From Primulina eburnea (Eukaryota; Streptophyta; Magnoliopsida; Lamiales; Gesneriaceae), in contig NC_133105.1 of the NCBI RefSeq assembly GCF_022965805.1, positions 1,488,001 to 1,552,000 of the forward strand: a stretch of 64,000 nucleotides of DNA. The letters are read 5' to 3'. The notes under the pieces were generated by a model. It was not told where the DNA came from. It saw only the letters and a list, made by a program, of their open reading frames with translations, and searched no databases. Positions 23,505 through 35,400 of the stretch are shown here, piece after piece (position 1 is the stretch's first letter; every line of letters begins with the position of its first letter). The translations under genes and the position numbers were made by a program.

Positions 23505-25946
23505 GGCAGTAAACATTTGCATTTGGGAAAAAGATGAAGCAAAGAAGAACTGAAGAATGGCAAGGTTATAGAGAGTAGTTCCGGTTCAAATCGATTTGGA
23601 CAAACAAGAAAGTCTGTTGCATATATAGACAATCGATTTTAAAGCCCGTATTTGAATTGGTTGGGGTACCATGCAGATACTACATTGACTACAAATGGAT
23701 GAAGAAAAAAGCGAAGCAGCACGCTAGTCAAATTGAAGCGGGAACATTAGATCATCAACATATCCTCAAGGACTTCAAGAGAATGCTGGATGATCAGGTA
23801 ACACTACTTGCATGAGAATCGAACTATGCTTAAACTCGAGTATTTTTGGTTATTTGTCATGATAACATACTTTGAGTTCCTTAATATTCGTTGATTTCCA
23901 GACTATCAAAGTACCTAGTGGTATACTTCCCTCAAATGTGCTGTATTTTTCTTGTTCTAAAATTACTTTAGGAGGAGTCTTTCCAGTTTATTCATTTTTC
24001 CTTTTTCACATATCAGGCCTTCTAATAGTTGTAACATGTATTCCATGTCTATGTTTTAGTCTAAGTGGCAATGTTTTGCGTAATGATAACGATATTTTAT
24101 TTAATCTATGGGAGTATTATGTTAAAAATCCCGGTTAACAATTAAGACATGCGTTAAAGGGAAATAGAAACTTGTGGTCTTCGCCTTTCCATGTCATTTT
24201 TGCTGTTTCGATCCCTTTGTGTCTGAACAGTTTTGTGGTGTTTCGACAAACACGGGCTGACGGGGGAGAACATATTTCGTTTAATAATAGATTTGTGCTT
24301 GTAACCTAGTCTTGATGGAAATATTTATGGTCACATTTATAGTTTCTAATAAATGAAGATCACGTGATTTCTTGTTTTCACTGCAGATTGAAATTGTTGT
24401 TCTCTTTATGTTGGAACAACCACGCCATCTTGCAAGCAAAAAATCTCCCACCTGAACAATCAACATGAATATCTATTCAGGATGAGCCCGACATATCCAA
24501 AATATGTGAGCTACGAGAAGCTTATAGGTCATCTGGGCATGATCTTTTGAAGCTTCTCTTTTTTATTGCAATTATTGCCGTTAGTCTGCGGAAGATCCTT
24601 AAGAAATTTGATAAGGGATTTGGGTATTACTACGTGAAAACTAGCGCTAATCATCCTTATTCTCAGCTTCGACAAGTATTCAAGCATGTGGTAATATGCT
24701 TAGGCGGAAATGAATCCCTGCAACCTACATTTCTATTCCTTTTGAAACACCTATCCAGACAATGCCATTGTCGTATATAGTTGCATTAAAGAACATGGAA
24801 ACTCGTAAAGTTATTTTGATGATCAGACATATCATTTTATGTCGCTTTTGCTAAACTTTGCGAACACATTTCTGGAAAGGTTCATTGGAGGACTCTAATC
24901 TACCAACCAAATCTCTTGGATCAGCCTACAGATTACTTACGCCTTCAGTAAAGGTAATCTTAGATATAGGACTCGATAAAACGGCGGTAATTCTTTTAAA
25001 TTTCCATGCTGATTTACTTTATGTTTAAACATGCAATGGAGATTCTACTTTCAGAATCGAGTGTCATCACAAGCTACTATTTTGGTTGGACAACCGGAAC
25101 AGTGTGGATTTTTCTTGCCTGCATCGGCCTAATGGTTCTTCCGGTAAACTTCATTGTCGGAATTTACGCAAGCAATATGTACGAGGATAGGTAATTTCAA
25201 CTCATCAATTCCGAGTAATCATACCCATCAATTTGTTAATCAACATTGCCTTAATGATGAAACCAAATTGTGTCTGAAACATTACATGGCCAGCATCTGA
25301 TCCGTATTTGTCGTCACTTTCTTGCAGGCAAATATTACTGGCATCAGAAATTGTTGTCTAGTTTTGGAACACTTTTCAGCTTCCATCTTATAATCCCTTA
25401 TTAATATGTCTGTTAAGGCCTCATCATGTTTGTTTCTGCTGAAGTGCTGAGGTTAGATTTCTCTCTCTGTTTTTATGACTAGATCTTCATCTAAGCATCG
25501 GTTTTGTATGTTTTTTTGAAGCCATATGAGGCAAGCAGAGCTCGAGTTAACCGATGTACTTTTGAAGCCATATGAGGCAAGAAGAGCTCGAGTAGTCCTA
25601 TATTCGAGCTCGACTAATCAGCATTCCCACTATTCGAACCTGTGCTCGAAGATTTAATGCTCAAATATAACAGCATATATACTATGTTTTGGTATTGTTG
25701 CAGGAGTAAATCTGTCTCTCCTCTCCAAAGTAATGTCGTCGAGGCTTTCTCGTGGAACCTACAACAGTGGCCTTCTATCGACCGAAGTTGGAACACTTGC
25801 CCGAGTGATCGCAGATGCAACAATCACCCTAGCTCGCGGGATGTTTGGGAGAGAGTAAGCTCTTAAACGTGACCATTCTACCTTCGCTCCTGATTTGCAT
25901 GGTATCCATCGTTGCTACTTGTTTTACCTACAATTCTTTGTATTAA
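23505..25946 (+). pseudogene. Decayed SPX-MFS vacuolar phosphate transporter (PHT5/VPT type)
   Basis: Remnant of an SPX-domain major facilitator protein; intact relatives load phosphate into the vacuole and sense inositol pyrophosphates through SPX. Pieces in gene order are AFGKKMKQRRTEEWQGY (23510 on, start codon replaced), YIDYKWMKKKAKQ and LKDFKRMLDDQ (to 23800), IEIVVLFMLEQPRHLASK (24386 on), DISKICELREAYRSSGHDLL with RKILKKFDKGFGYYYVKT and HPYSQLRQVFKHV (24480-24690), YHFMSLLLNFANTFL (24830), SAYRLLTPSVK (24915), [15 protein letters not shown] to NMYEDR (25050-25191), QILLASEIVV then stop (25328), and [20 protein letters not shown] to the final stop at 25946. Everything from the first membrane helix to the central loop is deleted, and there are stops and frameshifts. 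It is not functional as a transporter. Confidence 0.88.
25516..25593. repeat. 32-bp direct repeat inside the PHT5 remnant
   Basis: TTGAAGCCATATGAGGCAAG followed by (C/A)AGAGCTCGAGT occurs at 25516-25547 and 25562-25593, 46 bases apart, with one mismatch. It is not part of the ancestral gene and looks like a local duplication or insertion footprint. Confidence 0.8.
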
Positions 25947-27135
25947 GCCTAATGCTTTGAGACTTGATACAAAAAATGAAGGGAGATAATGATTTTTCAT
26001 TTTTACGTGAGCTCGAGATAAGTTTACCTACATGGGATTTTTATTTTATTTTATTGTAACTCAGGATATTATTAGTTAATTGTAATTATTAATATTTAAA
26101 CCTAATGCATGGCACTTAAAAATTATAATAACATAAATGGAATATTTCGTGGAAATTTACCTTTAAAATTGCTGTTAATTATGTCTAGATTTAATGCAAA
26201 TAATTTCACTGCCCTGTCAAAATTCTTGATCTTACCCAATAATTTAGCAACTAATTTGTTCAAGTAGAAAAGGAAACAACCATGGAATAGGGGAAACGCA
26301 AAAATAAAAATTTAAGTTTTTAAAGATAATATTATTTAAAGGGTTTTATTTTTGTATGATTTGAAATCGAACTAAATAAATATTGAATATATTAAGATCC
26401 CAAAGAATATATGGATGTGAGACAGTCTCACGGATACTAATCTGTGAGACGGGTCAACCCTACCCATATTCACAATAAAAAGTAATACTTTTAGCATAAA
26501 AAATTATATTTTTTCATGGATGATCCAAATAAGAGATCTGTCTCACAATTTCGATCCGTGAGACCGTCTCACACAAGTTTTTACCATATGGACATTATAA
26601 TATATATATATTTATATATATATATATATATATAATTTGTCTCTATAAAAAAAACTAAATTATTTTTATATTTGATTTCAGGAGTAGTTTTTTTTTTCCG
26701 TAACCGGATTTTACTCATATTTCAAAAAGCTTCGGGATTAACGAAAAGGATGGTTTGACTTTGGTCGCCTTATAATATAATATAATCCCAAAGTGTCTTC
26801 GAGAATTGTACGATTTAAAATAGAAAAGTAAAAAAATAAGAACAAAATCATTAAATAATATAGATTTTCCAAATTCCTCGGACTTTTCGAAATAAATAAA
26901 GAGAGGACTTTTGCTTTCCCCACGGATCGCCAGCACACCACCGCCGCCCACCGTCCCTTACAAACCCCTCTCCTCTCTTCATCGCGCAGATCGCATTTCG
27001 ACTATAATCACTGGAAAAATTGATAATGGGAAGAACTTAAATGCGATTAACGCTCTAAATCTTGGCCCATTTCAGCCTGCTTTATTCTTGCACTCGGGAA
27101 ATTGAGAACAATTCGAGTTTTTTTGGGGAATTTTA
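25947..27135. other. Intergenic spacer and 5' region of the epimerase gene
   Basis: AT-rich up to about 26880, with one MITE copy (26417-26574) and an (AT)n run at 26598-26633. From 26890 the sequence becomes C-rich (CACCACCGCCGCCCACCG) as in a plant 5' untranslated region. No other gene is seen. Confidence 0.5.
26417..26574 (+). mobile_element. MITE-like element, GTGAGACGG family, copy 1
   Basis: About 158 bases bounded by GTGAGACAGTCTCACGG and CCGTGAGACCGTCTCAC, so the ends are inverted repeats and each is itself nearly palindromic. The core has CACAATAAAAAGTAATA and CATGGATGATCCAAATAAGA. The same core recurs at 41982-42118, 46499-46655 and, inverted, 52298-52433. No coding capacity. Confidence 0.8.
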
Positions 27136-28464
27136 ATGGCGCAACTGAAGCCCATACTCTCCCATTTTGATCCGATAATCCCTTACAGTCCTGCAAAGTT
27201 CAAACCGGACAAAACGGCGGCGTATGGCTTCCACCGCGTGCGTTTTCCTCCAAAAATCACTCTTTGGTCCTTCCTTTTTCTCTTTTTGCTGCTTCTTTTC
27301 TTCTTCTGCTCTCCACCTTCCGCCACTTCTGCCGGGAAGCGCCGTAGCCTCCAGAACAAGGGTTTTTCGGGCCGGCATAGGTTGAGCCCGAATTGGGAAA
27401 CCAAGGCCCGGAACTCGGCGCGTCCTCGTTCTAAATCTGGCTTCTCTGTTTTGGTAACTGGGGCTGCTGGCTTCGTTGGAACCCACGTAGCCATTTCTCT
27501 TAAACAACGAGGCGACGGAGTTGTTGGGTTTGATAATTTCAACAATTACTATGAAATCGGGCTGAAAAAAGCACGGAAGTCCCTCCTTGAGCGCCATTGC
27601 GTGTTTATAATAGAAGGTGACATCAATGATGCTGCTTTGCTTGGTAGGTTGTTTGAGATTGTGCATTTTACGCATGTAATGCATTTGGCTGCGCAGGCTG
27701 GTGTGCGGTATGCAATGCAGAACCCCAGTTCTTATATTCACAGTAATGTTAATGGCTTCGTTACCTTACTTGAGGCATGTAAAAATGCTAACCCTCAGCC
27801 TAGTATCGTTTGGGCCTCGTCTAGTTCTGTTTATGGCATCAATTCCAAGGTACCCTTTTCGGAAAAAGATAGGACCGATCAGCCTGCTAGTTTGTATGCA
27901 GCCACTAAAAAGGCTGGTGAAGAGATTGCACATGCTTATAATCATATATACGGGCTTTCGATCACTGGGTTGCGGTTTTTCACTGTTTATGGGCCCTGGG
28001 GAAGACCTGACATGGCTTACTACTTCTTCACCAAGGATATATTGAGAGGGAAAGAGATAAAGATTTTTGAAGGGGGTAATCATGCTACTGTTGCCAGAGA
28101 CTTCACGTACATTGATGATGTGGTGAAAGGTTGTTTGGCAGCCTTGGACACCGCTGAGAAGAGCACCGGGAGCGGGGGAAAGAAAAGAGGTGCTGCACAG
28201 TACAAAATCTATAATTTGGGTAATACGAGCCCCGTGCCAGTCGCGAAGCTTGTGAGTATCCTAGAGAAGTTGTTGAAGACGAAAGCTAAGAAGAAGGTAT
28301 TGCCTATGCCTATGAACGGGGACGTCTTGTTTACACACGCGAATATAAGTTTGGCTGCGAAAGAGCTTGGTTATAAGCCCAGCACTGATCTGGAGAGCGG
28401 TTTGCAAAAATTCGTGGATTGGTATCTCGATTACTATGGCTCGAAGAAAAAGAGCGCCTGGTGA
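27136..28464 (+). CDS. GAE: UDP-glucuronate 4-epimerase (GAE family)
   Basis: Golgi membrane enzyme that interconverts UDP-glucuronate and UDP-galacturonate, the donor for pectin synthesis. It is a single exon of 442 aa, as usual for plant GAE genes. A cytosolic N-terminus (KFKPDK) is followed by one membrane anchor at residues about 42-60 (LWSFLFLFLLLLFFF), then a variable stem to residue 100. The extended short-chain dehydrogenase fold starts at VLVTGAAGFVGTHVA (glycine motif 109-115). The catalytic Tyr254 and Lys258 sit in SLYAATKKAGEE, with the serine cluster WASSSSVYG at 227-234. RFFTVYGPWGRPDMA and ARDFTYIDDVV are typical substrate-site segments. All key residues are present. The ATG at 27136 gives the full anchor and fits the family start. 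A 202-codon antisense frame over its 5' half is a shadow. Confidence 0.96.
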   Translation: MAQLKPILSHFDPIIPYSPAKFKPDKTAAYGFHRVRFPPKITLWSFLFLFLLLLFFFCSPPSATSAGKRRSLQNKGFSGRHRLSPNWETKARNSARPRSKSGFSVLVTGAAGFVGTHVAISLKQRGDGVVGFDNFNNYYEIGLKKARKSLLERHCVFIIEGDINDAALLGRLFEIVHFTHVMHLAAQAGVRYAMQNPSSYIHSNVNGFVTLLEACKNANPQPSIVWASSSSVYGINSKVPFSEKDRTDQPASLYAATKKAGEEIAHAYNHIYGLSITGLRFFTVYGPWGRPDMAYYFFTKDILRGKEIKIFEGGNHATVARDFTYIDDVVKGCLAALDTAEKSTGSGGKKRGAAQYKIYNLGNTSPVPVAKLVSILEKLLKTKAKKKVLPMPMNGDVLFTHANISLAAKELGYKPSTDLESGLQKFVDWYLDYYGSKKKSAW

Positions 28465-29435
28465 ATCGCCATTTCCTAAATGAAATGGCGGTTTTGACTT
28501 GGTTCATTTTCAATGTTTTCCTTATCAAATGCACATTTCAGTTTATGGTCCTATCCGGTATAGCTTGTTCATTTCTGAGAATGGTGCAGCCTTTAATTTG
28601 CTAGAATGCTATTATTATTTTTTATGGACATTTTAGATGAGGTTTCTGTTGGCTAAGCTACCACATTGCTAATTTTAGCTATTTCAGTCGTAGTCGAGAC
28701 ATTGTACATTCTCTGATGGTAGAGAAGATGCACTCATTCTGTGGTAATAATAGATGAGTAAAATGCACTTGTGCTTGTGTTTCTGCTTATGTAATTTTGC
28801 ACTAAAATTTACGTTTTATCAATCCCAAGCGTCTGTCACTGTGGGAAAAGTTCGAAATGGATCTCATGTACAATAACAAATAATAATCTGAGAATGTCAA
28901 ATTTCCAGAATCACCGAACAAACAGTATTTTCTACAATATGTTTTGTTATATAGTATGAGATATACCCGGAGGTCAAATATTTGTATTGATTTTTTAAAA
29001 AACAAAACTGAATAAACGATTTAAAAATATTTAGAAACTAAGTTCGTAAATATTTAACCAGATGTACAGGAGAATATATTTTAAATTTTATATTATATAA
29101 ACAAATTGGGCATTTATTAAAAAATATTATTCAAATATTGTAATTAATCATTTAGATTTAATACTAATGCCCGCCCGACCCGGAATAAGAAAGTTCTAAG
29201 TAAGTAAATGTTCGGGCTTGATCAGTCAAAACACGCGGAAAGCCCGACTATTAGGTCCATTTATCATTCTAAACTCAAATATCAAACAAACCATTACCTA
29301 TTTCTTTTTCACCTGAGATTTTCCTGCATCTCTCCCCCCCTTCAAGAAGAGCTCAGGACCTTCGATCAACGACACTTGGGATCGATCTCCAGGAAAATAC
29401 CAAGTCATAGCTTCTGGAACCTCGAATTTCGTGGC
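28465..29435. other. Spacer between GAE and KEULE
   Basis: Contains the GAE 3' untranslated region and, from about 29180, the KEULE 5' region with a C-run (CTCCCCCCC near 29330). The middle is plain AT-rich sequence. No other gene is seen. Confidence 0.5.
28467..28490 (+). other. Short perfect hairpin just after the GAE stop codon
   Basis: CGCCATTTC (28467-28475) and GAAATGGCG (28482-28490) form a 9-bp perfect stem with a 6-base loop, starting two bases after the TGA stop. It lies in the 3' untranslated region. A role in mRNA stability or processing is only a guess. Confidence 0.6.
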
Positions 29436-32400
29436 ATGTCGATGTCTGATTCGGATTCGTCGTCGCAAGGCGGCGAGTACAAGAATTTCCGCCAAATTAG
29501 CCGCGACAGTTAGTCAATCTATAATATCTCTACGCCTTTCTTGTCCTTCACGTGTTTATGTTTCCTTTTTTGGTGGTTTTTCTGTTTGCGTAGTTGAATG
29601 ATTGAGTTGAGTCGTTATTTTGCTGTTGAGATTGATTTATGTTGCGCGAACTATTCCTGGAGTTTTCTGATTTTTTATGTAGTTTGGTTTCTGTTATTAT
29701 GTATGTGGATTTTGAAATTCAAGTTAATTGTTGTTTGTCGAACTTGATCTCTGTCAATTTGTAGTTTGTTTTGTTTTTGTCGATGCAAAAGCTGAGATAT
29801 GTTTTATAGTAGTACTGGGTGATTTAGAATTAACTGTCGAAGAAAGGGTCATGGGATCATGGTGGTAGGGAAAAGACTGTGTTGTGGAGGTTTATGGCAG
29901 TGATCAAAGGAGATGGCCAAAGAAATGGATCGATGGCTTGTGTCTGGTAAGCTGTTGAGGTCAGAATTCAATGAACTAAAAACATTACAATGGGTTAATC
30001 CAAGGGGATTTCTGATTTTTTTGTGCAAGCTGCAGGGATGAGTGGGAGTAAAAAATTCCACAATGAATAAGATTGTGAACTTGAAGATGAATCGATCCTT
30101 CCAATTTTTGTTCTTACTGAATGGGGTGTTTTAATCATTGGGTGGCATTTTCTTCAGCCAAAAAAGTTGAAATTATTACTTATCCATGGCCACAATATAC
30201 GTAAATTCTCATGAATAACCTTGAAATTGGTATTGTGTCAAGTTTTAGAATCCGATATGCTCTTTGTTCCTTATCTTTTCCTGAAACAAGTGTTCTACAT
30301 GAACGTTCATTTACACATTTGAATGGACATGTGACTGGGATTTTCCCTTTTGAAACACGGAGTCAGTTGGTAGACATGTTGGAATGCTGGGGCGTAGGTG
30401 GTGAAATTGTTGTTAAAAGTGGGAGTTTGTTAGATCACATAGTGTAATGTTTCGTCAGAATATCCTAAGAAATTCCTTCAGAAGAAAAATAGAGCTCTCA
30501 CTCTAATATTGTGAAATTAGATTTTTTATTTTAATTAATCAGACTTGTGAGGAATTTGTAATTATTTGCGGACTTTTGGCTTCTATTTGTTTGGAAAATT
30601 AATTAGAATCACATGGATTAAGGATTAAAAGAAAGTGTAGAATTTATCTCAAGTGAAGTGTTGTGGCCATTACTTGGGAAACTTTTTAAAATAGCATTTT
30701 TCTCGGAAAGGTGAGAAGGTTCTCCTTGCTGTGTATCGTAAATTGTTGAGACTGCGATAATGATAATTTTTTTTGAACAAATGAAATTTGCAATTCCTTT
30801 TAGGGAATAAAGAGTTGTCGTGGAACACATAAATGTATTTTGTGTTTGTTACAGTTTGAGTTGACATTTCTTCACTTTAAGGCCTGAAATTTTTAATTTT
30901 AAATAATAGCTTACATATAAAAACTGCAGCTCAATTTGTTTGGTGTAATTTGTGCAGTTGCATTGCTATACTGAATCATCGCATTCTGGTGTTGTTTGAT
31001 TTTGTTGAATTGTCTATGTTATTCGTCACTTTTAAGTGTTTGTGTGATTTTCAGGATTATTATATGAAATGCTTCGATCAGCCAAAACAGGGGACTCAAA
31101 GTCAAGCTGGAAGGTAGAAGCACTGTAGTTAATGAATTTCCTTTTTGGTTGTCTTCATTGTTGGGTTTATGTTGATCTTCATTGCTAAAAAAGTAACTTA
31201 TCGGTGTCTATGTTTCAATGAAAAATAAATTAGAAAGTATATTGATAATCTCTGATATCTGTTCAGAACATTATTGTATAAAAGTTTACTGTTTACCAGA
31301 GTGATATAATCTAAATACCACTATGTTCAAACATTTATCATGGCCATTAGATATGTTACGTTTGTTAAGCCATATTTTTGTCTCCTTCAACATTATATTT
31401 TTCCGCAAAATATCTCACAGGAGCTCAATGTATGAAGGCTTACTAAAAACATACCAACCATGAATGCCATCCATTCGGAGTTTGGGGCTGGAAATGAAGT
31501 TAATTTTTCAGATTACTTAAGGTTTTGTTAAAGATTAATTTGTGCCGGGCTTGCCAGGCAGTTATGAAAACCAGTTTTTGTGATTGGAGCATATATTCTG
31601 GCAGTGATTTTTTTTAATTTAGTTCGATCATGGGTTGAGCAACAAACAGCCTTATTTGCTTTGCAGCCTCACTTCTGAGCTTAAAGTTGAAAATTTATTA
31701 ATTTTCTTATATCTGTTAAAGTCTACAGCATTTGAAAGTAAACCATCGACTATTTAAAATAATTTCTTGTGCTTCTTTGAATTTTCACGAGGATGTTACT
31801 AGATTTTGATCATTTGTAGTTTTTGTTCATTTTAAGTGTGAACAGTAAGATTTCGTCACTGTCCAGTTTAAACAATTGTAGGTACTTATCATGGACAAGA
31901 TAACTGTTAAAATAATGTCGTGTGCATGCAAGATGGCGGATATCACGGAGGAAGGAGTTTCATGTAAGATATGGAAGGCCAGTCTGGGAAATCATATATT
32001 TATCATTATTAACTCACCTTGTATATTTCTTATAATTCTGCTCTTAGCCTGCTGTGAAATGGCGTTTTTTATTCAGAAGCTATATGCTTTTACAATTTTA
32101 CAATTGTGAGTAGTTGGAACTTTGAAATCTAAAAAGGTCTTGAGCCATGTTTGTTACATGCGAATTGCTTAAGAATATATTTTGGGTATCAAAGTGTTTC
32201 TATCGTTTTCAAGGGTTTGTAAGCCTTACTTCCCCACTTGTTTTTTTTAAAAAAAAAAAATTAGCCACCATTCTGTTGGCAACCAATCTACAGTTTTTAT
32301 ACCTTCTTGACTAGCAAATTACATTGAATCTTGTAATATATCGAATCCTGGCCATTAAATATCAGTTTTTGAGAACTTCTAGGATAGACTTGTTTTGATA

Positions 32401-35400
32401 ATGTAGGGTTGGTGATTAGCTCTTGCGGTTGGGAAAACAATACAGGAATGTGTCTGAATCCTCAATGATTTTTTTTTTTATTTTTTATTCTTCTTTTCTG
32501 TTTTGCATTTTGACTCATTTGGAAAACCTTTGCTAAATGATTTTTGAATAACAAACAGGCACTTGATTGATTCTGGAGTATGAAAAATGTACTGACTTAC
32601 TCAATTCATCTTTAACAAAATTTACCTTATCGGGTGTATCATGAACCAACTGTGGCACATGGTGCATCCTTTCTATTGTAATATGACATTGTTGAGTTTG
32701 AGTATGCAATGAATTGTGTGATATTTGCAGTGGTGGAGGACATACACAAGCGAAGACAGCCACTGCCAACCATGGATGCCATATATTTCATCCAGCCAAC
32801 CAAAGAAAAGTAATGGATCTTATTTCATCATCTTTCGATAAGTAAACCAATGAAGTTAAATCGTAATGCTTGTATATAGTTCAATAATGTTCACACCTTT
32901 TTGTTGCCCCATAACTTTCTAGGTCTGAGTGGTTATCAATCATGTTTCTTTGATATATAACGCATTTTGGATATTATTGTTTCACAATTTTATAGGTGTA
33001 ATCGTCTTTGACTGAGAATCTGAAGCGCTTGCTGTACTTTTCTTGTGAGACAGATCATCTTTCTGTGTGAATGAATAAATTGATTTATGAATTAGTTCGT
33101 TATTTCCTCCGCCGGTGATTTTTCATTAGTGTGATCAATTTTTTTTAAGAAGAAAGGAGACGGCAATACACATTTTCAAGAGAGAATAAATACAATTATT
33201 ATCACTTGGTGCTGAAGATTCAGGTTAAGGTTAAGGAAATTCAGAAAGGACGGAGTTGTTATAACACTTTGATGATGCGTCGACATCAACAAATCTTTTA
33301 AAATTTCATTCACCTTAGTTCCTTTATAGTACTGTTCATACAGCTCAACTATATGGGTATAAGTTCTGAATTCCATAAGCAATGGCCCTGATCGAATTAT
33401 TGCTGGTTTGTAGTGCTTATTTGTGTTGCACAGCCTGTGCTGCTGTGAGATCTTTAACTGACGCGCTGTTGACCTTGGTTGTCACTCTGCTTTTATCTTT
33501 TCGGTTTTTCAATTTCTGGGTTTTAATATGTTTTTGCAGATGTCAAAGCTATCCATCTTTCAAGTTTGAGGCATTTATAGTTTTTGTTTATTCTGCTCAA
33601 CCTTGCTTCTTAAATATATTTTTTTATTTTTAATATGTGTAACAAAACTTCTGGTTTTTCTGCCCCGCTCCTGTCACCCTTTCATTCATGAGCTCTCATC
33701 TGTTGTTTTCCTTGTTATGCAGCATCGTTATCTTTCTTTCTGATATGTCTGGAAGATCACCCTTGTATAGAAAGTATGCCGAGTATTTGATTGTTTGTTT
33801 TAAGCTTTAAACAATTTTTTGAAGTCCTTTGCCTTATCTTTATAAAATTGATGCTTATTGGTCGTCTCTTTCCTTTTTCTACTTGCTTTTGTTTTCTGTC
33901 AGAGCATTCATCTTCTTCAGCTCACCTGTATCTCGAGAGTTGGTTAGTCACATAAAGAAAGATGGAACTGTTTTATCTCGCATTGGCGCCTTGAGAGAGG
34001 TTATAATTGTCTACTTAAACTTTTTTTATGTGCAATCTTTATTGCATACTGTTAGACTTGGTCGTCGTTCTCATTTTGGATCAGAAATCTGCAGATGAAT
34101 CTGGAATATTTTTCCATAGATAGTCAGGTATGCTATCCCCCTGATCCTTTCGAAATCTTTTGTCTCCAACTCTTAATTTCCTTTCAAGAGAATGGATGCT
34201 GAAACTATAATGGGTTCTATATGTGTGAGTTGTGACAGTTTTCGAATTTAAATAATATTATGTGACTTAAACATGAAAATAAGATGAGACAGAGGTGACA
34301 CTTGGCAATTGCTAGCTCTCAATTTTTCAAAACTGTTGTATGGTGTGAAATTAGAACATTCTTGTACGTCTAGAGACGGTTGTGATAAATATATTGTAAC
34401 TACAGGGTTTTGTCACTGACAATGAGAGAGCTCTTGAGGATCTATTTGGGGATGATGAAAGTTCTCGTAAAGGTGATGCGTGTCTGAATTTGATGGCTAC
34501 TCGTATAGCTACAGTATTTGCATCATTGAAGGTATGTAGGTTATTGATTATGTGGCCATATCCAAATTTGAAGTGTCAAGACCTGCATAACTTTGTCTTG
34601 TGACAGGAGTTTCCATCAGTGCGTTACCGTGCTGCCAAATCACTTGATCCTAATACAATGACCACTTTTCGTGATCTAATTCCTACAAAGCTGGCTGCTG
34701 CTGTTTGGAACTGTCTCATGAAATATAAATCCAGCCTCCCTAACTTTCCCCAGTCAGAGACATGCGAGCTGATAATTTTAGATAGATCTATTGACCAGGT
34801 TTGAACTGTCGATTTGTTGACTAAAATTACAATATACTTGCTGAATCCAAGTTGCATGCCCATATGTGACATTATGCTATTTTGTATGAAGATTGCTCCG
34901 ATTATACATGAATGGACGTATGATGCAATGTGCCATGATTTATTAAATATGGAAGGGAATAAATATGTTCATCAGGTAAGTCATTGAGTTGCTACTTACA
35001 TGTTGTTTGGGTGAGTTTAAACTCTACAATCGCTAATATACTTCTCAGGTCCCGAGCAAAACAGGTGGTCTTCCGGAGAAGAAAGAGGTCCTTTTGGAGG
35101 ATCATGACCCCATTTGGCTTGAGCTCCGTCACTCTCATATAGCTGATGTATGTAGAATATGCAGGAACATTACATTTATCTGAAATTCCTGGTTTTGAAA
35201 GGAGCAAGTTGTAAACTAATTTTATCACTTGTTTACCATGTCAGGCAAGTGAACGGTTGCATGAGAAGATGACAAACTTTGTATCAAAAAATAAAGCTGC
35301 ACAAATCCATGGTTCGAGGTTGGTTCAAAGATTTTTGTGTCTAGCATCTGAAACGTGCATCTTCAAATTGGAAATATAGTAGGGAGCATGCTTATCTCCG

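Noticed and set aside
27133..27741. Antisense open frame of 202 codons over the epimerase gene
   Set aside because: It overlaps the conserved coding frame of GAE, has no family motif and no splice or promoter support; a codon-bias shadow.
33382..34098. Hydrophobic plus-strand frames between KEULE exons
   Set aside because: They read through T-rich intron sequence; only 33723-33773 and 33903-33999 are exons, and those join in the KEULE frame.
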